A stretch of 64,000 bases of DNA from NCBI GenBank assembly GCA_020851735.1, contig JADZCD010000034.1, forward strand, positions 1 through 64,000, written 5' to 3'. The stretch comes from Phycisphaeraceae bacterium. GTDB taxonomy: Bacteria > Planctomycetota > Phycisphaerae > Phycisphaerales > Phycisphaeraceae. The notes under the pieces were generated by a model. That model was not told the origin of the DNA and did no database searches. It was given only the letters and a program-made list of their open reading frames with translations. Each line of letters starts with the position of its first letter. Positions within the stretch are counted from its first letter, which is position 1. Below, piece by piece: positions 1-8,895 of this stretch. A program made the position numbers and the translations under genes.

Positions 1-165
1 CGCGCACGTACTAGGCAAGACCCGATGACCGCTCCCATCCGCGGCCTGCTGACCCTGCGCCCAATTCCGGCACAAGCACCAAAGACAGTTCAAGCGTTCG
101 CGGCCAAGCTCGTTATTGGGAGGAAACTCCCGGTAAGCGAGCTTGTCCCGCGCGCTCTGTCTTGA
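1..165 (+). other. Possible 3' end of an unrecognised ORF
   Basis: A frame open from the window edge ends at TGA (163-165) and would give 54 residues. I recognise no domain in it. It may be chance, because GC-rich DNA gives long open frames. The downstream 166-330 stretch is hairpin repeats, which fits the end of a transcription unit. Low confidence. Confidence 0.2.
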
Positions 166-330
166 CCAAGCCCAGGCATTTCCGGGGGGCCATGCCTGGG
201 TGTCTTGGGTTTCACAGCCCCGCATGGAAATGCGGGGCCGCCTCAATGTCTTCCGGGTGCGTGGGTCAGCCCCCGGCTCCGCCGGGGGGTACGTGTCTTA
301 GAAGCCCACGGATTGAATCCGTGGGTTGCC
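166..330. repeat. Cluster of four palindromic repeat units
   Basis: Four different hairpins lie head to tail: GCCCAGGC/GCCTGGGT (about 172-205), GCCCCGCAT/ATGCGGGGC (216-237), CCCCCGGC/GCCGGGGG (about 269-288) and GCCCACGGATT/AATCCGTGGGT (about 303-326). Each type recurs elsewhere in the window, for example the second inside tsaD at 15344-15367 and near 37433. They look like dispersed REP-type units that accumulate between genes. The rpsD terminator follows directly. Confidence 0.65.
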
Positions 331-344
331 TTAGTGTCTTACCG

Positions 345-382
345 CCCAAAAAAAAAGCCCAGGGAAAAAATCCCTGGGCTTT
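345..382 (-). terminator. Rho-independent terminator of rpsD
   Basis: A perfect 12-bp stem (354-365 with 371-382) encloses a five-base loop. On the minus strand it is followed by an unbroken T run. It lies 28 bp past the rpsD stop codon. The GCCCAGGGA/TCCCTGGGC stem recurs at 9998-10020 and, degenerate, near 36543-36566, so this terminator shares its sequence with a dispersed hairpin. Confidence 0.85.
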
Positions 383-409
383 GGAAAAGCGAATTTCTGG
401 GAACCTTAC

Positions 410-1009
410 TTACCGTAAGAATTCGATGATCAGGTTCATGTTGATGTCGAAGGGAACCTGGTCAGGCGTGGGGTCAGCCATGACGCTGGCGGTGAGGGTC
501 GAAGGGTCGAAGCTCAGCCAGGCGGGGACTTCGTGGCCGGGGAGGGATTCCATGTTCTCGCGGACGAGCTTGTGGAGGCCTTCCTTGACGGTGATCTTGT
601 CGCCGACCTTCACGCGGAAGCTGGGGCGATCGGTCTTGCGGCCGTTAACCAGGATGTGGCCGTGGGCCACGATCTGACGGGCGCCCCAGATGGTCCGCGC
701 CCAACCTAAGCGGCGGATGACGTTGTCCAGGCGCTGTTCGAGGAAGCGCAGCAGCACGCTGCCGGTGTTGCCCTTGGCGTGGGAGGCTTCCTCGGCCATG
801 CGGCGGAACTGGCGTTCCAGCACGTTGTAGTGATAGCGAAGCTTCTGCTTCTCATTAAGACGCACGCCGTAGTCGCGCAGCCGCCGGCCGCGGAAACCGT
901 GCATGCCCGGGGGGTTCAATTGCCGCTTGGCAGTGTGCTTGGGGGTATCGGCAATGGGCACGCCCACGCGCCGAGAGAGCTTGACTTTAGGGCCGGTGTA
1001 ATTGGCCAT
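410..1009 (-). CDS. rpsD: 30S ribosomal protein S4
   Basis: Primary 16S rRNA-binding protein of the small subunit; in other bacteria it also represses its own operon. The 199-residue product starts MANYTGPKVK and has the S4 RNA-binding domain at about residues 90-150 (QRLDNVIRRLG, then GHILVNGRK), so length and layout are normal. An upstream in-frame ATG (1081) would add 24 residues unlike S4, so ATG 1009 was chosen. The N-terminus lacks the zinc-binding cysteines of some S4 forms. It stands apart from the usual rpsM-rpsK-rpoA-rplQ neighbours: a terminator follows at once and a glutamate-synthase-like gene lies upstream. Confidence 0.97.
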   Translation of the reverse strand: MANYTGPKVKLSRRVGVPIADTPKHTAKRQLNPPGMHGFRGRRLRDYGVRLNEKQKLRYHYNVLERQFRRMAEEASHAKGNTGSVLLRFLEQRLDNVIRRLGWARTIWGARQIVAHGHILVNGRKTDRPSFRVKVGDKITVKEGLHKLVRENMESLPGHEVPAWLSFDPSTLTASVMADPTPDQVPFDINMNLIIEFLR

Positions 1010-1164
1010 CGTAAACGGACTCCGTGCCTGAACAGAGGTTGGAAAGTCCAGTATTACAACCCGTAGACCGCCAATCGTCAAGTCGGCAGTCTAACCACCT
1101 GCCCGCAGGCTGTTTAAACGCCTGGAAGCGGGGCTAAACCCCCCGTCCGCACGCGGCGGCGCGG

Positions 1165-2697
1165 TTAGACCCGCACCGCGGCAACGGCTTCCTGGCGGCG
1201 GCGCAGTTCCGCGGTCGCCTCGCCTAACTGGTCCCACAATTGCGGGTCGTAGGCGTAAAGCAGGCCAAACATTCTGGCCACCTGTTCATCCAGAGCCAGC
1301 ACGTCGATGGTGCTGACTTTTCGTCCCGCGGCCGGCAGCGGCTCGACGAGCTTGCAGGCAGCCAGATCGTATTTGCCCACCGAGCTGATGAGCATGCGGG
1401 CTTCGTTGGTCACGCCCTCTAAGGCGAAATTGACCACGCCGTGCGCGCCGGCCTGAACCAGGGCGGATTCGCCGGCAAAGTCAGCGGCGAACTGATCGCG
1501 CCCAGCCATGGCAGCCACCAGCATGGCCTTGCCGAAGGCGATGCCGTCAGCCCCTAAGCAGAGCACCTTGGCGAAATCGCGTCCGCTGACCAGCCCGCCG
1601 GCGATGGTGTAGTCCAGGTGCGTGTACTGCTTGCGGGCGCGCTGGATGGCCATCAGGCAGCTGAGCATGGGCAGGCCCATTTCGTTCATGGGGCCCAAGG
1701 GGCTCATGCCCGTGCCGCCTTCCGTGCCGTCGACGGTCAGGTGGATGCGGATGCCGGCTTCGGCGGCCACTTCGTCCAGGACCTGGATCTGGGCCATCAG
1801 GTCGCCGTAGGGCCCGGTCTTGAACCAGATGCGGGCCTTGGGGAACTGGCGGACCATGTCCTGCAACTGCTTGTGCAGGGATTCGACGGTGGCGGTGCCG
1901 GGCACGGAGTGGCGCTGATAGAGGGATTGCTCGACGACAAACGGATCCACGGGGAAGTGATACAGGCCCGAGAGGCGCTGGGCCTGCTGGCGGGGCACCT
2001 TCACTTCGCCGCCCATGCCGGGCTTGGCGCCTTGCCCGCCCTTGGCTTCAAAGCCGATCAGGCCCGCGTCGAAATATTCCTTTAGTTCCGGATCGCCATA
2101 GACGCGCTTCCACACGCCGGCGCGGGCGTCTTCGACGTTCTGCTGAACCACCACGCCGCCCATGCCGCTCTGGTTACGGGTGAAGGCGCGGATGCGGTCC
2201 TTAAGCGTGGGCTGATCGGGGTGGATGCGCTCCTCATAGCCCCACATGTTGACGACGTTTTCGCCGATGGCGTAGACGAACCCGCCGCGGGCAGCGCCCA
2301 TGCCCAGGTCGACGCTGATGGAATTGGCCACGGGCGTGGAGCCCATGGCGGCGACGACCACGGGGGTGTTGACCATGAATCCGCCCAAGGTGGTCTGGGT
2401 GTTGACGTGGATGTAGAGGGGTTCCACGCCAAGCTTGTCGCGGTAGGCCACACGCTGGCTGCCGAGCAGTTCGGGAATCAGGACGATGTCGCGCAGGGCT
2501 TTGAAACGGGGCACGCCGGGGAGGAATTGTTCGCCGGCCGACTGGGTGTGCCCGAAGGCGGTGCGCAGGTTTTCATCCTGGCTGGGGAAGTTGCCCTCCA
2601 GACCGTGCCGAGCGGTGCGGGCGGCGTAGCAGAGCATCGGTCCGCGATCGCCGCAGAAGTTGCAGTGGGTGCAGAGCTGGTCCTGGACTTTGAACAT
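1165..2697 (-). CDS. FMN-binding glutamate synthase-type protein
   Basis: A stand-alone protein (510 residues) resembling the FMN/synthase domain of GltB, of the short archaeal-type family. The flavin-site signature is seen as VDGTEGGTGMSPL, with GADGIAFGKAML later for phosphate binding. The N-terminus carries a cysteine cluster (CTHCNFC at residues 9-15, then C23). No glutaminase domain is present and the GltB CxxxxCP iron-sulfur motif was not found, so an amide-transfer role is uncertain; many such proteins are amino-acid or heterocycle oxidoreductases. A GGAGGT ribosome site precedes the ATG. No glutamate synthase small subunit is adjacent. Confidence 0.82.
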   Translation of the reverse strand: MFKVQDQLCTHCNFCGDRGPMLCYAARTARHGLEGNFPSQDENLRTAFGHTQSAGEQFLPGVPRFKALRDIVLIPELLGSQRVAYRDKLGVEPLYIHVNTQTTLGGFMVNTPVVVAAMGSTPVANSISVDLGMGAARGGFVYAIGENVVNMWGYEERIHPDQPTLKDRIRAFTRNQSGMGGVVVQQNVEDARAGVWKRVYGDPELKEYFDAGLIGFEAKGGQGAKPGMGGEVKVPRQQAQRLSGLYHFPVDPFVVEQSLYQRHSVPGTATVESLHKQLQDMVRQFPKARIWFKTGPYGDLMAQIQVLDEVAAEAGIRIHLTVDGTEGGTGMSPLGPMNEMGLPMLSCLMAIQRARKQYTHLDYTIAGGLVSGRDFAKVLCLGADGIAFGKAMLVAAMAGRDQFAADFAGESALVQAGAHGVVNFALEGVTNEARMLISSVGKYDLAACKLVEPLPAAGRKVSTIDVLALDEQVARMFGLLYAYDPQLWDQLGEATAELRRRQEAVAAVRV

Positions 2698-2749
2698 GAC
2701 TTACCTCCACTAGTGAAAACCGCTGGAAATGAAGGGAGAACAACAGACA

Positions 2750-2797
2750 CCAAAATCCCCAGCCAAGGGAACCGGCACGAAAGGTTGGCTGGGGATT
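2750..2797 (-). terminator. Probable terminator downstream of the aquaporin gene
   Basis: A 13-bp inverted repeat (2754-2766 with 2785-2797; AATCCCCAGCCAA) has an 18-base loop and reads into TTTT on the minus strand. It lies between the aquaporin stop and the glutamate-synthase start, so the two minus-strand genes are probably separate units. The long loop makes it less certain than the rpsD terminator. Confidence 0.55.
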
Positions 2798-2872
2798 CGG
2801 CTATCAGTGTAACAATTTTGTCACTGTCACACTACAGATTTATCTGATGATAAAAAGCGGTTTGGCGTTAGA

Positions 2873-3550
2873 TCAGGCGGATTTTTTTTCGTCCAGGACC
2901 TGGTGGTAGAGGAGCCCGGCAACGATGCCGCCGGCCACGGGGCCAACCCAGTAGACCCAGAAGTGGTCGAGGTAGTTGCCGACGAGGGCGGGACCTAAGT
3001 GGCGAGCGGGGTTCATGGCGCCGCCGGTCAAGGGGCCGCCGGCCAGGATGTCCAGAGCGACGGTCAGGCCGATGAACAGCCCGCCGACTTTCGGACCACG
3101 CTTGTCGATGCCGGTGCCGAAGACGACGAAGACCAGGAAGAAGGTCAGGACAGCTTCGATGATCAGCCCGGACTGGATGGTGACGCCGGCCGCGGTGTTC
3201 AATTGCGGCGTGCCCATGCTGATGGCTTTGAGGACTTCGGCGGGCAGGCACTGGAGGACCAGCAGGGCAGCGGCCAGAGCGCCGACGCATTGGGCGACGA
3301 TGTAGCCGATGGCGTTGAGCAGGTCGATCTTGCGGCCGACCAGAGCGCCGATGGTGACGGCGGGATTGAGGTGACCGCCGGAGATGGCGGCAGTGGCGCT
3401 GACCATGACGGCGATGGCCAGACCGTGGGCGAGAGCGATGCCGACCAAGCCGACGCTCTTGGTCATGTGATCCATGGCGATGGCCATGACGCCGACGAAG
3501 ATCAGGGTGAAGGTTCCGACGAACTCGGCTACAAGCGCTTTGGTTCTCAT
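2873..3550 (-). CDS. MIP-family channel (aquaporin Z / glycerol facilitator type)
   Basis: Inner-membrane water or small-solute channel of 225 residues. The two pore-lining NPA boxes are present (GHLNPAV and GAMNPAR), each at the start of a half helix, and about six hydrophobic segments match the family fold. The second box is followed by HLGPAL rather than the usual SFGPAL. The insertion typical of GlpF-type glycerol channels is not obvious, so a water channel is preferred, but selectivity cannot be settled from sequence. AAGGGG lies just before the ATG. Upstream, 3551-3972 holds only repeat-like DNA. Confidence 0.92.
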   Translation of the reverse strand: MRTKALVAEFVGTFTLIFVGVMAIAMDHMTKSVGLVGIALAHGLAIAVMVSATAAISGGHLNPAVTIGALVGRKIDLLNAIGYIVAQCVGALAAALLVLQCLPAEVLKAISMGTPQLNTAAGVTIQSGLIIEAVLTFFLVFVVFGTGIDKRGPKVGGLFIGLTVALDILAGGPLTGGAMNPARHLGPALVGNYLDHFWVYWVGPVAGGIVAGLLYHQVLDEKKSA

Positions 3551-3619
3551 TCGTTACCCCTTATTGAAAAAGGTGTAGAGGAAATGCAGAAGCACTGTAG
3601 CGATTCCAAATTGCCAGGT

Positions 3620-3725
3620 CTACCCCCGGAAGCAAGCCACGGAAGCAAACCCCGGAAGGGAGAGGGATATGGGGTCTAGGGTATGGGGAATGGGGTGTGG
3701 GGTGGTGAAGCGAGGAAGCGAGAAA
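3620..3725. repeat. GGAAG array and G-rich tract
   Basis: In the 420-bp gap between divergent genes, four CCCGGAAG-like words spaced 12-15 bp (3627-3660) are followed by a G-rich tract of GGGTATGGGGAATGGGG type (3661-3715). This is the same pairing of motifs seen near 12970 and inside the gene at 18080. I see no gene in 3551-3972. Confidence 0.5.
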
Positions 3726-3972
3726 GGGGCGGGGAGCGGCGCTTGACGCTGAACGGATACTGGTGTGCGGGGGCATCAGGATGTTGCCGAGGGGCAACAG
3801 GCGGTCGGATGCGAATATTGGATGGCGAGGAGCCTGGCGCGGCGGGCGGAGGAGTTTTTGGTTGTAAGTTGTGTTTTTTTAAGAGGTAACGATTTGATCT
3901 GGTGGAAAGAGCTGCGCCATGGGCAGGATTGGCACGGTTCTGGCAGCGTAGAGTTGTTGGAGGGTTCTATCT

Positions 3973-4359
3973 ATGCTGCTTTTGCCCAAACATCTGGCGC
4001 TTGTTTTGGGGGTTGCCCTGTGTCTGGCAGCTTGTGAATCGCCCCAGCCTTATTCGGGGTGGACGAATCGTCCGCAGCCTAAGGTGGCCGAGCGGCCGGC
4101 GTCGCTGGTGTTTTCGTCGGTGATGGCGCAGGCGGGTGAAGCGGAGATGCGCTACGGGGGCGAAGGGGGCGTGGAATATTTGCCCTGGTACGCGGAGCGG
4201 AACGATCACGGGCCGGTGGTGATGCGGGGGTATCAGAGCCCGGTGGCGGAGCAGAATTTTAATTATTCTTACGACCGGCAATACACGACCAACGGCCGGG
4301 CGCGCGAATACTCTTATCAGCACACGTATCGCCGGCGATATTTCGAGGAGATTCGCTAA
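3973..4359 (+). CDS. Small secreted lipoprotein of unknown function
   Basis: Product of 128 residues with a classic lipoprotein signal: a positive start (MLLLPKH), a hydrophobic stretch and the lipobox LAAC with Cys21 as the predicted acylated residue. The mature part is polar and rich in Tyr, Arg and Glu, ending in tyrosine-rich repeats, with no domain I recognise. GGAGGG lies before the ATG at 3973. It precedes the glcD operon by about 210 bp and is probably transcribed separately. Confidence 0.75.
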   Translation: MLLLPKHLALVLGVALCLAACESPQPYSGWTNRPQPKVAERPASLVFSSVMAQAGEAEMRYGGEGGVEYLPWYAERNDHGPVVMRGYQSPVAEQNFNYSYDRQYTTNGRAREYSYQHTYRRRYFEEIR

Positions 4360-4568
4360 GTCGGGGGCTGAATAACCGCATCTCAGATGGATCGCGATAA
4401 TTTGGCAGGCGACAGTCCCCGTTCCCGCAGGTGGGACCCGGCCGCCGGGGCGACCGGGCTTTTCTCTTCACGCCTGCGGCATTTCCCCAGGACCTATCAG
4501 ACCGTTTGCGAGGGTTTAGGGGTCTGGCGGTTCACAGGCGGGGCTTGGGCTCGTATCATGCCCAGGCT

Positions 4569-6113
4569 ATGGCCAACGTCCAGGCAGCGCTCCAAGAGCT
4601 GCGACAAATCGTGGGCAAGGACGGCGTGCTCGACCAGCCGGAGGAACTGCTGGTCTATGAGTGCGATGGCTTCTCGGTGGCCCGGGCGACGCCGACGGCG
4701 GTGGTGTTTCCGCGTCGGACCGAGCAGGTGGCGGCGTGCGTGGGGGCGCTGAACCGGCACGGGTTAGGCATGGTGCCGCGCGGCAGCGGGACGGGGCTGG
4801 CGGGCGGGTGCGTGGCGTTCGCGGGGGAAGTCTTGATTTCCACGGTGCGGATGAACCAGATTGAGACGATTGACTGGGGCAATCGCGTGGCGGTGGTGCA
4901 GGCGGGGGTGCTGAACACGGCGCTATCGGAGGCGGTGGCGAGGGGGGGGATGGTGGTTGCTGACGCCACACCCTCACCCGGCCTCTCCCTCAGGGAGGGA
5001 GAGGGGAGTAAGACAAGCAGCACTTCCGGGGGCGCTTCCGGGGGCGGGTTGCATTTTTCGCCGGATCCTTCGAGTCAGCGGGCGTCGACGATCGGGGGGA
5101 ACGCGGCCACGAACGCGGGGGGGATCAACACGCTTAAGCACGGGGTGACGAGCAATCACATTCTGGGCATGGAGATGGTGCTGGCGGACGGGTCGATCAT
5201 GCGCACGCGGGCGGGATCGCTTCTGGACGGGATCGGCCCGGACTTGCCGGGGCTGGTTTGCGGCAGTGAAGGGACGCTGGGAATTATCACGCGGTTGTGG
5301 TGCCGGCTGGTGCCTAAGCCGCGGCACTTTCGGACGATTTACGCGGTGTACGGTTCCACGGGGCAGGCGTGTCTGACGGTCAGCGACGTGATCGCGGCGG
5401 GGATTGTGCCCACGTCGATGGAGATGATGGACGGGCGGATGATCCGGGTGGTGGAAGAGGCGTTTCATTATGGATTTCCGACCGACGCGCAGGCGCTGCT
5501 TTTAATCGAAGTGGACGGAGTGGATCAGATTCTCGACGAGCAGGTGGGGCAGATTTTAGAGCTTTGTCGCAAGCACGGGGCGACGGACGTGCAGCACTGC
5601 GCGGACGCCAAGCGGCGGCTGGAGCTGTGGAGCGCGCGCAAGCGGGCGTTCGGGGCGATCGGCCGATTGCACGTGGCGTATTTCACGCAGGACGCGTGCG
5701 TGCCGCGGTCGCTGCTGCCGGTGGCCATTGAGAGAATCTGCCAGATCGGGCGGGATTTCGGCCTGCAGATCAACAACGTGTTCCACGCGGGGGACGGGAA
5801 CGTGCACCCGATATTTTTCTTTGACGAATCCGATCCAGCCCAGGCGCAGGCGGCGCTGCGGGCGGCGGAGAAGGCGCTGGAGTACTGCATCAGCATCGGG
5901 GGGACGATCACCGGCGAGCACGGGGTGGGCGTGGAAAAGCTGGCGATGATGGAGCACATGTTCAACCCGGACACGATCCGGGCGTTTCAGGCGATCAAGG
6001 GGGCGTTCGATCCGCAGGAGCGGATCAACGTGGGCAAATTGATCCCCAGTGACAAGATTCGGGTGCAACTGGTCAAGCCCCTGGCGGCGAATGTGCCGGG
6101 AGGGGCGCTGTGA
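4569..6113 (+). CDS. glcD: Glycolate/D-lactate oxidase FAD subunit (GlcD type)
   Basis: FAD-linked 2-hydroxy-acid dehydrogenase of the VAO/PCMH family, expected to oxidise glycolate or D-lactate and pass electrons to GlcF. The N-terminal FAD domain contains PRGSGTGLAGGC and DPSSQRASTIGGNAATNAGG; the C-terminal domain ends with ITGEHGVGVEKL, whose His is typical of the active site. Start ATG 4569 was chosen because the family begins just there; the frame extends upstream to 4431 without homology. About 25 residues (134-160), rich in Ser and Gly, interrupt the FAD domain just before DPSS and derive from repeat DNA. It overlaps the next gene by GTGA. Confidence 0.9.
   Translation: MANVQAALQELRQIVGKDGVLDQPEELLVYECDGFSVARATPTAVVFPRRTEQVAACVGALNRHGLGMVPRGSGTGLAGGCVAFAGEVLISTVRMNQIETIDWGNRVAVVQAGVLNTALSEAVARGGMVVADATPSPGLSLREGEGSKTSSTSGGASGGGLHFSPDPSSQRASTIGGNAATNAGGINTLKHGVTSNHILGMEMVLADGSIMRTRAGSLLDGIGPDLPGLVCGSEGTLGIITRLWCRLVPKPRHFRTIYAVYGSTGQACLTVSDVIAAGIVPTSMEMMDGRMIRVVEEAFHYGFPTDAQALLLIEVDGVDQILDEQVGQILELCRKHGATDVQHCADAKRRLELWSARKRAFGAIGRLHVAYFTQDACVPRSLLPVAIERICQIGRDFGLQINNVFHAGDGNVHPIFFFDESDPAQAQAALRAAEKALEYCISIGGTITGEHGVGVEKLAMMEHMFNPDTIRAFQAIKGAFDPQERINVGKLIPSDKIRVQLVKPLAANVPGGAL
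4968..5047 (+). repeat. In-frame repeat insertion within glcD
   Basis: The coding strand contains a palindrome (CCTCTCCCTC/GAGGGAGAGG, about 4980-5006) followed by two GGAAG-type words read as ACTTCCGGGGGCGCTTCC (about 5022-5041). It encodes a low-complexity stretch starting TPSPGLSLREGEG, between residues that are almost adjacent in known GlcD proteins. The reading frame is kept. Confidence 0.65.
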
Positions 6114-7366
6114 GCAAGAAAAAATCCAAGGGCAAGCAGAAGCAAGAGGCGGCGCAGATTCCACCGGGCAGCCCGCCGACGGCAAGCGGCGCGGTGAGCG
6201 GCGCGGATCAGGGGGCGGCGGCACTGGGGGCGCTGGTGGCGGAATGCGCGGGCCAGGGTCTGGCGGTGGTGGATTACGGGGTGATGCACGAAGGCTTGGG
6301 CAATCCTCCGCCGGCCGAGCATAGGAAACTGCGGCAGAACGGGCAGATTATTGAGCATTACGCCCGGGACATGACGGTGCGGGTGGCGGCCGGCGCGGAG
6401 TGGGGAGCGGTGCAGCGGGCGATGTTGGCCACGGGGCAATTTGTGCCGGTGGACGCCGACGACGACGTGACGGTGGGCGAGGCGATCGTGCACAACGTGT
6501 ACGGCCCGCTGCGGCTGGGGTACGGCGGCATGCGCGACCTGCTTTTGGGGCTGCACTATGTGGATGGACTGGGCAGGGACATTCACGTCGGCGGGCGGAC
6601 GGTGAAAAACGTGGCCGGGTACGACGTGACGAAGCTGATGGTCGGCAGCTTAGGCGAGTTGGGGGTGGTGTATGAGGCGACGCTGCGGACATATGCGGTG
6701 CCCGAGCAGGTGATAGCGGTGGACTTAAAGCTGGCGGACCCGGTGCAGGTCGATGGGTTTGTCAATCCGCTGCTGGTGTCCGACGCGGCGCCGACGTGGC
6801 TGTGGATGTCGCTGCATGGCCGGGCGTGGCGGCTGCGGCTGGCGTATTACGGGCGGCACAGCGCGTGCGCGGCCCAGGTGCGTTCGCTGGAGACGATTTT
6901 GGACGGGCAGGAGGACATCGGCATGCAAGGCAGCGCCCGCACGACGCTGGCGCAGGACGCGGCGGAGCGGGCGGCCCACCGGCGGTGGCAGAGGCAGGCG
7001 CCGGCGGTGGTGAAGCTGGTGGTTCCGCCGGCGGAAACCGGGGCGGTGTGCGCCGCCTTGGCCAGCAGCCGGGATCACGATCCGCCGCTGTGCCTGGACG
7101 CCTTGCCGGCCCACGGGTGCATCATGACGGGCGGATCGCTGGACGGCGCGCAGGCGCTGCGCTTGGAGGCGCGGGTAACGCGCATCCTGGAAAACTTCGG
7201 CGGCCTGCGGGTGTGGTACGCGCGGCCGCGGGGGGCCGAGAGCATTCGGCCGTTTGGACCCAGGCAGGCGGATTGGCCCATGCTCGTGAAGCTCAAGCAG
7301 GCGATGGACCCGAAAAACATCTTAAACCCAGGGCGATTTTTGAGTCCGGAGTTGCTGACGACGTGA
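6110..7366 (+). CDS. glcE: Glycolate oxidase FAD-binding subunit (GlcE type)
   Basis: Second FAD-type subunit of the glycolate oxidase complex, 418 residues. The FAD-binding half is clear (VRVAAGAEWGAVQ; GGRTVKNVAGYDVTKL; GSLGELGVV). The start GTG overlaps the glcD stop as GTGA, implying coupled translation. The first 35 residues are Lys-rich then Gly/Ala-rich and lie outside the usual domain. The C-terminus ends MDPKNILNPGRF, typical of the family. It is shorter than GlcD and lacks the GEHG motif, as expected for GlcE. Confidence 0.88.
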   Translation: MSKKKSKGKQKQEAAQIPPGSPPTASGAVSGADQGAAALGALVAECAGQGLAVVDYGVMHEGLGNPPPAEHRKLRQNGQIIEHYARDMTVRVAAGAEWGAVQRAMLATGQFVPVDADDDVTVGEAIVHNVYGPLRLGYGGMRDLLLGLHYVDGLGRDIHVGGRTVKNVAGYDVTKLMVGSLGELGVVYEATLRTYAVPEQVIAVDLKLADPVQVDGFVNPLLVSDAAPTWLWMSLHGRAWRLRLAYYGRHSACAAQVRSLETILDGQEDIGMQGSARTTLAQDAAERAAHRRWQRQAPAVVKLVVPPAETGAVCAALASSRDHDPPLCLDALPAHGCIMTGGSLDGAQALRLEARVTRILENFGGLRVWYARPRGAESIRPFGPRQADWPMLVKLKQAMDPKNILNPGRFLSPELLTT

Positions 7367-8745
7367 AGGAAACAGGCTCCCAACTTCCACGGGTGATCGA
7401 GGGCATTATCCCGCAGACGCGCTCCGTTCCGGGGGCGGGCCAGGGCCCGGCGCTGGAGCTGGACCGGCGGACTTATGTGCGGGCGACGGACTGCGTGCAC
7501 TGCGGATTGTGTCTGCCGGCCTGCCCGACGTACACGACCAACGGGCTAGAGGCGGATTCACCGCGGGGACGGATTCACCTGATGAAAGGGCTGGCGGACG
7601 GACGGATCAGCCCGGTGGATTCGGTCTTAGGGCACCTGGATTTGTGCCTGGATTGCCGGGCATGCGAGACGGCGTGCCCGTCGGGGGTGGTGTATCACGA
7701 GCTGATTGAGGAAACGCGCATCAAACTGGCGAGCGCGGCGCGGCGGGGGATCGTCGATCGCCTGCTGGGGGGCATGTTCTTCCACGTGTTTCCGTATCCG
7801 GGCAGGCTCAAGGTGTTTCTGCTGCCGGTGCGGCTAATGCAGAAGGCGGGGTTGTGGCGGGTGCTCACGCATCGGCTGGTGACGCGGTGGTTGCCGGCGT
7901 CGCTGGAGAAGATGCAGCAGATGCTGCCGCCGGACGGCCCGTGGTGGGAAGGGAAGCTGGAGCATTTTTATCCAGCCAAGGCGCCGGACGGGCGCAAGCG
8001 GGCGACGGTGGCATTTTTTGCCGGTTGCGTGGGGTCGGTGCTGTTTCAGGAGGTGAACCGGCAGACCATTGAGCTGCTGCAGTGGGCGGGCTGCGATGTG
8101 TTCGTGCCGCCCAAACAGGAGTGCTGCGGGGCGATTCACCATCACGGCGGCAAGGAGAAAAAGGCCAAGGGGATGGCCAAGGCGAATCTGAAGGCTTTGC
8201 TGGGGCAGGTGGTGACGAAGGCGGATTTCGTGGTCACGAGCATTGCCGGCTGCGGGGCGATGCTGCGGGAATACGATCACCTGCTGCGGGACGATCCGGC
8301 CTGGGCGGGATTGGCTGAGCGTTTTGTGAAGATCACGCGCGACATCAGCCAGGTGCTGGTGGAGCTCAATGGTCCGCGGCCGCGAAAGTCGCTGCCGCTG
8401 ACGGTGACGTATCACGACGCCTGCCACCTGCGGCACGCCCAGGGGGTGGCGGACCCGCCGCGGCAGATATTGGGGTGGATACCGGAATTGAAGGTGGTGG
8501 CGCTGGCCGAGTCGGAAATGTGCTGCGGGGCGGCGGGGACGTATAACCTGGCGCAGCCGGGGATGGCCAGGCAATTGGCCGAGCGGAAGCTGGCGAACAT
8601 CGCGGCCACGGGGGCGGAGGTGTGCGTGACGGGTAACGTGGGCTGTGCCATGCAGATCCAGTCCGAAGCCCGGCGTTTGGGCATGAAGCTGGAGGTGGTG
8701 CACCCGGTAAGCCTGCTGCACCGGGCGTGCGCGGGGGATTTTTGA
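7363..8745 (+). CDS. glcF: Glycolate oxidase iron-sulfur subunit (GlcF type)
   Basis: Iron-sulfur subunit of 460 residues that should carry electrons from GlcD/GlcE to the quinone pool. Two 4Fe-4S sites are seen: C44/C47/C50/C54 and C95/C98/C101/C105. Two CCG domains follow, marked by ECCGAIHHHGG and MCCGAAGTYN. The GTG start overlaps the glcE stop as GTGA, completing a coupled glcDEF operon. A LutA/LutB-type lactate system is excluded by the neighbouring GlcD and GlcE. Confidence 0.9.
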   Translation: MKETGSQLPRVIEGIIPQTRSVPGAGQGPALELDRRTYVRATDCVHCGLCLPACPTYTTNGLEADSPRGRIHLMKGLADGRISPVDSVLGHLDLCLDCRACETACPSGVVYHELIEETRIKLASAARRGIVDRLLGGMFFHVFPYPGRLKVFLLPVRLMQKAGLWRVLTHRLVTRWLPASLEKMQQMLPPDGPWWEGKLEHFYPAKAPDGRKRATVAFFAGCVGSVLFQEVNRQTIELLQWAGCDVFVPPKQECCGAIHHHGGKEKKAKGMAKANLKALLGQVVTKADFVVTSIAGCGAMLREYDHLLRDDPAWAGLAERFVKITRDISQVLVELNGPRPRKSLPLTVTYHDACHLRHAQGVADPPRQILGWIPELKVVALAESEMCCGAAGTYNLAQPGMARQLAERKLANIAATGAEVCVTGNVGCAMQIQSEARRLGMKLEVVHPVSLLHRACAGDF

Positions 8746-8783
8746 GCGGCGGGGAAGATATAGTCAGAACCCCCAGACAAATA

Positions 8784-8895
8784 AACCGCCAAGTCGCCAA
8801 GAGCGCCAAGAGACAGCCAAAGTGAATAATCTGAGGCAAGAAAACCATTGATTCATGACTTTCCGTAACTTGGCGTCCTTGGCGTCATGGCGGTT
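8784..8895 (+). repeat. 112-bp palindromic element, copy 1
   Basis: Begins AACCGCCAAGTCGCCAAG and ends CTTGGCGTCATGGCGGTT; the two arms are imperfect inverted repeats of about 27 bp. The same core length occurs at 42375-42486 and 60107-60218, and inverted copies are at 25965-26077 and 50588-50690. It fills most of the gap after glcF. It has no coding capacity and looks like a MITE-type element. Confidence 0.85.

Noticed and set aside
1618-2085. Long plus-strand open frame opposite the glutamate synthase-like gene
   Set aside because: It is the antisense shadow of a clearly conserved gene; GC-rich codons give long opposite frames.
4431-4568. 46-codon N-terminal extension of glcD
   Set aside because: No similarity to the family and no good start signal; the conserved protein begins at 4569.
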